NCBI GenBank assembly: GCA_031421855.1
Contig: JANOPN010000099.1
Location: 1-8,293 of the forward strand
DNA from: JAAFHN01 sp031421855
Lineage (GTDB): Bacteria > Pseudomonadota > Gammaproteobacteria > Burkholderiales > Burkholderiaceae_C
DNA length: 8,293 nucleotides
Direction of reading: 5' to 3'
Position numbers and translations under genes: made by a program. Positions 1-5,101 of the stretch are shown here, in pieces (within the stretch, counting starts at the first letter, position 1; the number at the start of each line of letters is the position of its first letter). The notes under the pieces are model-generated. The model was not told the DNA's origin. It saw nothing but the letters and a program-made list of their open reading frames with translations, and did no database searches.

Positions 1-338
1 AGCTCATCGAGCAAGGCCTGCACCGCAACTACCAAAGGCGGCAGGGCGTTTTGCAGCACGTTCCAGACTGTGCCAACTTTCACCGTGGCATAGCCGTAAA
101 TGAGCTGGTTGCGAAATGCGACGATTTGCGGCAAGTCTGGAACGCGAGCGGCTAAAACTGCGTCCACCCTCGCCAACTGGTTGAGTGCTTCGCCAATGAT
201 CTCGAATTTGCGCTCCACGGCCGACTGCGCTAGGTCGTTGTCAGCGTAGGCGGACGCATCCATATTCGATGTGAAGGATTGAATGGCCAGCGCGGCCTCG
301 CGCACATCCCACAGGAAAGCGCGTGGGTCACGCTGCAT
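1..338 (-). CDS. hepT: HepT-like HEPN (DUF86) toxin, 3' end beyond window
   Basis: DUF86/HepT proteins are small all-helical HEPN RNases that act as toxins and are neutralised by a cognate MNT nucleotidyltransferase, which AMPylates a Tyr beside the active site. The visible 112 residues match the family from end to end: an RDPRAFLWDVREAA start, the hallmark VERKFEIIGEALNQL at residues 41-55, RNQLIYGY at 76-83, and a tail of the VWxxLxxxLPxL type (91-102). The frame is still open at the left edge, but only a short C-terminus should be missing. The ATG at 338 overlaps the upstream nucleotidyltransferase gene by 11 bases, so the two are probably translationally coupled; no good ribosome site is visible. 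Oddity: the family motif R-x4-H-x-Y reads R76-x4-Y81-x-Y83, so the catalytic His position is Tyr while the Arg and the AMPylation-acceptor Tyr remain. Family assignment is firm; RNase activity is doubtful. Confidence 0.88.
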   Translation of the reverse strand, partial: MQRDPRAFLWDVREAALAIQSFTSNMDASAYADNDLAQSAVERKFEIIGEALNQLARVDAVLAARVPDLPQIVAFRNQLIYGYATVKVGTVWNVLQNALPPLVVAVQALLDE

Positions 339-636
339 AGATGGCTTCGCGGTGGCGGTTGATGTCGGCCAGCACGTAGGGGTTGCGAACCGCAGCCGGC
401 TCAACCAAATCGACCCCACGGCCCAGCAATTTTTCCAAATCGGCCTTGGCACCGAAGAAGGCGTTCAGTCCGGGTTGCGCATCGGGTGCGAATTCCACCA
501 AAAAATCAGCATCGCTGGTCGCCAGATTAAAATCAATGGCCCGCGCGGCCGAGCCAAATACCTCTAGCCGGCTGATGCGGTAGCGCTGGCAGATGGCGGA
601 TATGCCTGCACGGTGTTGGGCGATGGCGGAATGCAT
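328..636 (-). CDS. mntA: MNT-type minimal nucleotidyltransferase (MntA-like antitoxin)
   Basis: A 102-residue minimal nucleotidyltransferase of the polymerase-beta fold, the usual partner of HepT. Characterised MntA proteins use ATP to AMPylate a Tyr of HepT and silence its RNase activity. The nucleotide-binding signature is visible: VFGSAAR with GS at 28-29, the metal-binding pair D42-A-D44 followed by FLVEF, and a third carboxylate at D76 in VDLVEP. The gap from GS to DxD is 12 residues rather than the 10 of the MntA motif as usually written, still within the range of MNT families. All three acidic residues are kept, so the enzyme looks functional. The start is the ATG at 636; no strong Shine-Dalgarno is visible. 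It overlaps hepT by 11 bases and lies 36 bases after the relic hsdM reading frame, an order typical of accessory pairs inside type I R-M operons. Confidence 0.88.
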   Translation of the reverse strand: MHSAIAQHRAGISAICQRYRISRLEVFGSAARAIDFNLATSDADFLVEFAPDAQPGLNAFFGAKADLEKLLGRGVDLVEPAAVRNPYVLADINRHREAIYAA

Positions 637-644
637 GCTTTGAT

Positions 645-676
645 TTTAGAGTGAGCGCGCGTTCGATAGTTGTCAA
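645..676 (-). promoter_or_regulatory. weak candidate promoter for mntA-hepT
   Basis: On the minus strand a perfect -35 hexamer TTGACA (676-671) is followed by TCTAAA (650-645, 4 of 6 to the consensus -10) eight bases before the mntA start codon. The spacer is 20 bases, longer than the usual 16-18, and the -10 lies very close to the ATG. It could give the TA pair its own expression after decay of the upstream gene, but it may be chance. Confidence 0.2.
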
Positions 677-844
677 AGCAGCGGCCGAATCTTCGCCAGC
701 ACCTCGGCGGCCGCGGCAATATCGTCCATGATGCCGCCAAGACGATTACTCGGTGTAGTCCAGCGCGCCAGTGCAGCCTGCTTCTTTGTTAGGCATGTAG
801 TCGACGTTTTTGAAGATGTGCTCGAACACTGTCTGTTGGAATAT
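673..844 (-). pseudogene. hsdM: relic of type I restriction-modification methylase subunit (hsdM), N-terminus plus possible C-terminal tail
   Basis: From 844 downwards the minus strand reads IFQQTVFEHIFKNVDYMP then NKEAGCTGALDYTE, followed by TAA and S-S-W. This matches my memory of the HsdM (N6-adenine methylase subunit) N-terminus of the form VFEHIFKNxDxxxxKEAGCTxxLDYTEQTSW. The TAA at 748-746 stands where that family has Gln (CAA to TAA), with S-S-W continuing after it. Beyond 737 the similarity stops; the methylase core (motif NPPF and others) is absent. Another frame then gives MDDIAAAAEVLAKIRPLL and a TGA at 675-673, compatible with an HsdM C-terminal helix, which suggests a large internal deletion; that part is inference. 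The start also looks damaged: ATA stands where Met would be, although GTG at 829 is in frame. HsdM normally pairs with HsdS and HsdR, which are not in the window. The relic begins eight bases after the AIM24 stop codon. N-terminal identification fairly sure, tail uncertain. Confidence 0.7.
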
Positions 845-852
845 CCCAAATG

Positions 853-1665
853 TCAGTCGTTGTCGCCACCTAAAACACCGCCCAATAAACCACCCGCACC
901 GATGCCCCCCAGGACGGAGCCTTCTTCTTTGCTGCCGCCGCGTTGCGGAGCTGCGGCAAAAATGCGGCTGGCCAAGCGCGAAAATGGCAGGCTTTGCAGC
1001 CACACGGTGCCGGGGCCGCTGAGGGTTGCGAAAAACAGGCCTTCGCCGCCAAAAAGTGCGGTTTTGACTTTGCCAACAAATTGGATGTCGTAGTTGACGC
1101 TGGGACTCAATGCCACCAAGCAACCGGTGTCGACCCGCAGCGTCTCGCCCACACTGAGTTCGCGACGCAAGATCGTGCCGCCTGCGTGCATGAAGGCCAA
1201 TCCGTCGCCTTCAAGCTTTTGCATGATGAAGCCTTCACCACCAAAGAAGCCTGCACCCAGCTTGCGCTGAAACGCGATGCCGATGCTCACGCCCTTGGCG
1301 GCGCATAAAAACGAGTCTTTTTGGCAAATCAGTGTGCCGCCGAGCTGGCTCAAATCGGCTGGGATGATCTTGCCGGGGTACGGTGCGGCAAACGCGACTT
1401 TGCGCTTCACGCTGGCTTCGTTGGTGTAAACCGTGGTGAAAAGCGACTCGCCGGTGATTAGGCGCTTGCCAGCGCCGACAAGCTTGCCAAAAAAGCCGCT
1501 GTTGTGCGCGCCACCATCGCCAAAGGTGGTGTCCATGTCGATGCCCTGCTCCATGAACATGAGGCTGCCCGCCTCGCCAATCATGGCCTCGCCAGGGTCA
1601 AGCTCACACTCGACAAATTGCATGTCGTCGCCATGGATTTTGTAGTCAATTTCGTGCATGTTCAT
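853..1665 (-). CDS. AIM24/TIGR00266-family protein
   Basis: A 270-residue protein of the TIGR00266 (AIM24-like) family, a beta-rich fold common in bacteria, with a relative needed for mitochondrial inner-membrane organisation in yeast. The bacterial role is not established. Typical blocks are DYKIHGDDMQFVECELDPGE near the start, GFFGKLVGAGKRLITGESLF, AAPYPGKIIPADLSQLGG, the Gly-rich GAGFFGGEGFIMQKLEGDG, and VDTGCLVALSPSVNYDIQF. The C-terminus is a Gly-rich tail ending GGVLGGDND, common in this family and probably flexible. There is no signal peptide or clear membrane segment. The ATG at 1665 is preceded by GGAG seven bases upstream and overlaps the ABC gene's TGA as ATGA, which supports this start over the Met two codons later. 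It is the last gene of the operon. No terminator is visible after it; the hsdM relic follows at once. Confidence 0.92.
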   Translation of the reverse strand: MNMHEIDYKIHGDDMQFVECELDPGEAMIGEAGSLMFMEQGIDMDTTFGDGGAHNSGFFGKLVGAGKRLITGESLFTTVYTNEASVKRKVAFAAPYPGKIIPADLSQLGGTLICQKDSFLCAAKGVSIGIAFQRKLGAGFFGGEGFIMQKLEGDGLAFMHAGGTILRRELSVGETLRVDTGCLVALSPSVNYDIQFVGKVKTALFGGEGLFFATLSGPGTVWLQSLPFSRLASRIFAAAPQRGGSKEEGSVLGGIGAGGLLGGVLGGDND

Positions 1666-2366
1666 TGCGAATCTCCAGTCGGTTGAAAAATTTCCTCAAG
1701 CCCCGCGTGTGTGAGGCGCAGTCGCCGCGTTGCCCGCTGCGCCGCGACTTCGGAGTGCGTCACCAGCACCAAGGCGCTGCCGCCTAGGCGCGCCTGATCG
1801 CTCAGCACGTCCATCACCCGCAGCGCGGTGGTTGGGTCGAGGTTACCTGTGGGCTCGTCGGCCAAAATCAATGCGGGTCGGTGGACGATGGCGCGCGCAA
1901 TGGCGACGCGCTGGAGTTGCCCACCCGACAATTGCCCCGGCAGGCGAGTGCCCAAGCCGTCTAAACCCACGGCCGCCATGACTTCATCGACACGCGCCGT
2001 GTAGCTTGGGTCTCGCAGGCTTTTGCCCAACAGCACGAGCGGCAAACCGATGTTTTGCGCCACATCGAGATGGGGCAACACGTGAAAAGCCTGGAAAACG
2101 AAACCGATTTTTGCTCGGCGCAAGTGCGCCAGTGCATCGTCATTCAGGCTGGCGAGGTTTTGCCCGCAGACGTGCAAATGGCCCTCGTTCCAGGTGTCGA
2201 GCCCGCCCAGGCAATTGAGCAAGCTGGACTTGCCAACGCCAGAGTCACCGACGATGGCGACAAACTCACCCGCTTGAACGGACAAATTGACGCCCTCAAA
2301 CACGGCCACATCGCCGTAGCGCTTGCCCAAGCCGGTCAGGCTGACAACGGGCGTGGGGTCAATCAC
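1662..2366 (-). CDS. ABC transporter ATP-binding protein (LolD/MacB-type), no adjacent permease
   Basis: An ATPase of the LolD/FtsE/MacB group, which normally drives lipoprotein release or envelope mechanotransmission with a FtsX-like permease. Numbered from the GTG start (234 residues), the Walker A GDSGVGKS is at 40-47, the Q-loop Gln at 92, signature LSGGQLQR at 146-153, Walker B LILADE at 166-171 followed by PTGNLD, and the H-loop His at 204; all catalytic residues are present. Start choice: the GTG at 2366 overlaps the upstream stop as GTGA, the same architecture as two other junctions in this operon. A TTG at 2390 would add eight residues and overlap more; neither has a strong ribosome site. 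No permease gene lies on either side: upstream is a PDZ lipoprotein and downstream an AIM24 protein. Its membrane partner must be encoded elsewhere, or it works without one. Confidence 0.9.
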   Translation of the reverse strand: MIDPTPVVSLTGLGKRYGDVAVFEGVNLSVQAGEFVAIVGDSGVGKSSLLNCLGGLDTWNEGHLHVCGQNLASLNDDALAHLRRAKIGFVFQAFHVLPHLDVAQNIGLPLVLLGKSLRDPSYTARVDEVMAAVGLDGLGTRLPGQLSGGQLQRVAIARAIVHRPALILADEPTGNLDPTTALRVMDVLSDQARLGGSALVLVTHSEVAAQRATRRLRLTHAGLEEIFQPTGDSQ

Positions 2367-2890
2367 AACTGGGAATCGGGTGACGAACAAGTCAGCTCGG
2401 GCGTGACCGTGACGCTGTGATTGAGCAGCTGGATCACGGTCGCACCGGCGTTTGAGGTGGCAAACCGACGCACCACATCAATTTTGATTTCGCCACCGCT
2501 GCGCAATGTGGCGTCAATGTGGCGCGCGACTTGCGCGTTGGCATCGATCACGTCAGGAACCACGAAGCCATTGATCCGCACGACCCGGTCACCAACGACC
2601 AAACCCGCTCGAGACGCGGGAAGGCCAGCCGCAACCGTGCGAACCATGAGCGCATTGCCAAACATGCCCAGTCGGCTTCGCTGGGCGGCGTCCATGCCCT
2701 GCGCCAAGACATCGGCTCGCATGAAGCCAGCGCCCATCGTGAACTTGGCATCGGGGTGGCCAATTTGGCATGCATCGCCTGCCGGTAACGACGTGGTACA
2801 GCCGCTGAGCGATGCGACAAAAAGTGCAAAAATAATAGCAACAAACCGAATAGATCCGGTGACCAAGGGGCGATTTTCCATAAAATTCAT
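2363..2890 (-). CDS. PDZ-domain lipoprotein
   Basis: A 175-residue predicted lipoprotein. The N-terminus has a basic patch, a hydrophobic stretch (about residues 16-28) and a lipobox LSGC with Cys31, so the mature protein should start at that Cys and be lipid-anchored. The residues after Cys are Thr-Thr rather than Asp, which favours outer-membrane sorting, if the E. coli Lol rule applies. Residues about 80-146 read as a PDZ fold: an LMVRTVAAGLPASRAGLVVG block, then DRVVRINGFVV, an Ala/Val-rich helix and a final IKIDVV strand. No protease domain accompanies it, so it is likely a binding or adaptor protein. ATG at 2890 is chosen, 10 bases after the miaA stop; ATG at 2881 is also possible, and neither has a clear Shine-Dalgarno. 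Longer upstream extensions are rejected because they lie inside miaA. It ends by overlapping the ABC gene, hinting at a joint role. Confidence 0.8.
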   Translation of the reverse strand: MNFMENRPLVTGSIRFVAIIFALFVASLSGCTTSLPAGDACQIGHPDAKFTMGAGFMRADVLAQGMDAAQRSRLGMFGNALMVRTVAAGLPASRAGLVVGDRVVRINGFVVPDVIDANAQVARHIDATLRSGGEIKIDVVRRFATSNAGATVIQLLNHSVTVTPELTCSSPDSQL

Positions 2891-2900
2891 TAAAAGATGA

Positions 2901-3863
2901 CTACAAAACCAGTTTAGACGCTGCCCAGGCGTGAGCGGCTTCAACCAATGCGTCTGGGGCCAAGCTGTCGCATGCCAACACCTGACGCTCGGGCAGGCTG
3001 CGCATCCAAGTGAGTTGTCGTTTGGCCAGTTGGCGTGTGGCGGCAACCCCGGTTTGCATCAATTGCTGGTGCAAATCTGCGCCTTGCACGCCCGCGTCAA
3101 GCAGCTCCCAAGTTTGTCGGTAGCCCACGCAGCGCATGGCTGTCATGTCGGCGTTCAGATCGCCGCGCGACCGAAGGGCCAGCACCTCATCAACCAAACC
3201 CGCGTGCAGCATCGCTTCAAAACGCAAGCGAATCTGCGCGTGGAGCCACAAGCGCTTGACCGGCTCTAGGCTCAACAGTGGCAAGTCAAGTCGCTCGGGG
3301 CGGTTTTGCTCAGCAATCCACTCTGAGAGCGCTTTGCCACTCATGCGCCAAACCTCCACGGCACGCTGGATGCGCTGCGAGTCGTTCGGGCTTAGTCGCT
3401 CCGCGGTGATCGGGTCAAACACCGCCAACTGCGCGTGCACGCCCGGCCACCCCAGCGCGGCAGCGTCGGCCTCGATCGCGTGGCGCGTGACGGCATCTGC
3501 AACCGGCAAATCGGCCAAACCGTCAACAAGCGCTCGGTGATACAGCATGGTGCCACCAACGATCAGGGCCAGTCGGCCTCGGGCGTTGATCTGAGCGGTC
3601 AAGGCCAGCGTGTCGCGGGCAAAGTCGGCTGCGCTGTAGGCTTGAAAGGGCTCGCGCACATCGATCAAGTGATGGGGCACGTCCGCCCGCTGCGCGGCGC
3701 TGGGTTTGGCCGTACCAATGTCCATGCCCTTGAACACAAGGGCTGAATCCATGCTGATGACCTCGGCATCGAAGCTTTTGGCCAAGGCCAAAGCAACCCG
3801 CGTCTTGCCCGATGCGGTCGGCCCGGCAATGCACAGCCAACGGGGTTTGGGGATCGAACTCAT
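2901..3863 (-). CDS. miaA: tRNA dimethylallyltransferase MiaA
   Basis: MiaA transfers a dimethylallyl group from DMAPP to N6 of A37 in tRNAs that read codons starting with U, the first step to i6A/ms2i6A; it acts in the cytoplasm. At 320 residues it has the family's normal length. Visible are the P-loop-like GPTASGKT at 14-21, the conserved DSALVFKGMDIGTAKP block with the catalytic-type Asp39, the VGGTMLYHRAL block, FDPITAERLSPNDSQRIQRA, and the VGYRQTWELL and TRQLAKRQLTWMR blocks that contact tRNA. The ATG at 3863 overlaps the upstream transporter's TGA as ATGA, giving the expected N-terminus; longer extensions lie inside the transporter gene. In many proteobacteria miaA directly follows mutL; here an exporter gene stands between them. 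Confidence 0.97.
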   Translation of the reverse strand: MSSIPKPRWLCIAGPTASGKTRVALALAKSFDAEVISMDSALVFKGMDIGTAKPSAAQRADVPHHLIDVREPFQAYSAADFARDTLALTAQINARGRLALIVGGTMLYHRALVDGLADLPVADAVTRHAIEADAAALGWPGVHAQLAVFDPITAERLSPNDSQRIQRAVEVWRMSGKALSEWIAEQNRPERLDLPLLSLEPVKRLWLHAQIRLRFEAMLHAGLVDEVLALRSRGDLNADMTAMRCVGYRQTWELLDAGVQGADLHQQLMQTGVAATRQLAKRQLTWMRSLPERQVLACDSLAPDALVEAAHAWAASKLVL

Positions 3864-5101
3864 TTGGCGGGCGGCTTTCCAAAACGCTGCACGAGTGTCC
3901 AGGCATTGAGCGCGATGCACACGCTCCAAAACGCAACCCCGTTGGTGAGCGGCAGCACCGTGTTGTCCAAGCTCGCACCGAGCCAAAGGCCCATACAAAA
4001 GGCCACGACCATCATCACAAAGCCGTTGAGTGCAGAGGCTGCGCCCGCGCTGTCGGCGAACGGTGCGGTGCAGCCCGCCTGACCTATCGGCTGGTGAATG
4101 CCATGGCCGACCATGAACACAAAATACGGCAGCATGATGGCCCATGAACCCAGCGGTCCGTGCGCCCAATCAAGCCACCCGCTCGCGGCCACAAGCGCGC
4201 CACCGGTCAGGGTGACAAAACCGCCAATGTGAGACGCACGCTGCATGCCGACTCGCCCGAGCAAGAAGCGGCACAAAAACGTGCCACCCATATAAACAAG
4301 CGACATACCCGCCATGAACGCGCCGTACATCAGCGGCGAATCACCCAGCACGCCGATGAACACAAACGAAGAAGACGCCAAAAACGTGAACAAACCCGCG
4401 TAGCTGAACGTCGCCGACAAGCAATAGGCCCAAAACATGGGGTGGCTCGATATGCGCATCCAAGTGCGGATCAACTGAGCACCGTGCAACGCGTCAAGTC
4501 GGGGCTCAGGCAGTGTTTCGGTGCAGCGCCGGGCAATCAATACCGCCGTGATGACGCCGTACAGGCTCAAGGCCAGCAACGCGGAGCGTGCGTCAAACAG
4601 CAAGGTGAGCAAACCACCCAACGGCGCCGAGACAACGGCCACCGCACCCAGCCCGCCCAAACCTTTTGCCAGCACTTTGGCGCCTTCCGCCGGCGCGTAC
4701 AGGTCGCGCACGATGGCGCGAGCAGCCATGACCGCTGCGCCCATGCCAACGCCTTGAAGCGCTCGCCAAACGATGAGCGGGTCAATGCTGTTTGATAGTG
4801 CCGCACCCACGCCGGCCAAACAATAGAACCCCAACCCCACCAGCAAAACCGGCCGCCGCCCAAAACGGTCTGAAACCGGTCCCCAGACCAATTGCGACAC
4901 ACCGAACGCCAGTAACAGCGCCGTCAGCGTCAACTGCGATTGCAACTGACTCGCGCCCAAGGCACTACTCAAAGCAGGCAAGGCAGGCAGATACAAATCG
5001 GTGGTGATGGGCTGAATACCCAGCAACAAAGTCAGTATCAACACCACCGGCATGCGGTCGGTGACAGCTTTGCCTGATTTGGGCTCGATCGCGACTCTCA
5101 T
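3860..5101 (-). CDS. Bcr/CflA-type MFS multidrug exporter
   Basis: A 413-residue, 12-helix major facilitator protein of the drug:H+ antiporter-1 group, Bcr/CflA branch. Members export drugs or metabolites such as bicyclomycin, chloramphenicol or amino acids in exchange for protons; the substrate here is unknown. Helix 1 carries the branch-typical ITTDLYLPALPAL with Asp35. Motif A GPVSDRFGRRP is at 74-84, motif B RALQGVGMG starts at Arg113, and RAIVRD follows at 128-133. Alternating hydrophobic helices run on to the end of the gene. The ATG at 5101 shares one base with the mutL stop (TGATG), typical of coupled translation; an upstream in-frame start would lie inside mutL and add a hydrophilic tail unlike the family. 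At the far end it overlaps miaA by four bases. Confidence 0.93.
   Translation of the reverse strand: MRVAIEPKSGKAVTDRMPVVLILTLLLGIQPITTDLYLPALPALSSALGASQLQSQLTLTALLLAFGVSQLVWGPVSDRFGRRPVLLVGLGFYCLAGVGAALSNSIDPLIVWRALQGVGMGAAVMAARAIVRDLYAPAEGAKVLAKGLGGLGAVAVVSAPLGGLLTLLFDARSALLALSLYGVITAVLIARRCTETLPEPRLDALHGAQLIRTWMRISSHPMFWAYCLSATFSYAGLFTFLASSSFVFIGVLGDSPLMYGAFMAGMSLVYMGGTFLCRFLLGRVGMQRASHIGGFVTLTGGALVAASGWLDWAHGPLGSWAIMLPYFVFMVGHGIHQPIGQAGCTAPFADSAGAASALNGFVMMVVAFCMGLWLGASLDNTVLPLTNGVAFWSVCIALNAWTLVQRFGKPPAK

Noticed and set aside
858..1123. Extension of the hsdM-like frame upstream through the AIM24 gene
   Set aside because: HsdM similarity stops at about 844; upstream codons are just another frame of the well-conserved AIM24 gene.
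1022..1308. Plus-strand frames opposite the AIM24 gene
   Set aside because: Shadows of a gene with clear family blocks from end to end.
2891..3046. N-terminal extension of the PDZ lipoprotein frame into miaA
   Set aside because: It overlaps the conserved miaA 3' end and would hide the signal peptide and lipobox that begin at 2890.
4160..4795. Plus-strand frame of 211 codons opposite the MFS gene
   Set aside because: Extremely Arg/Gln/His-rich, the usual antisense of hydrophobic membrane-helix codons.
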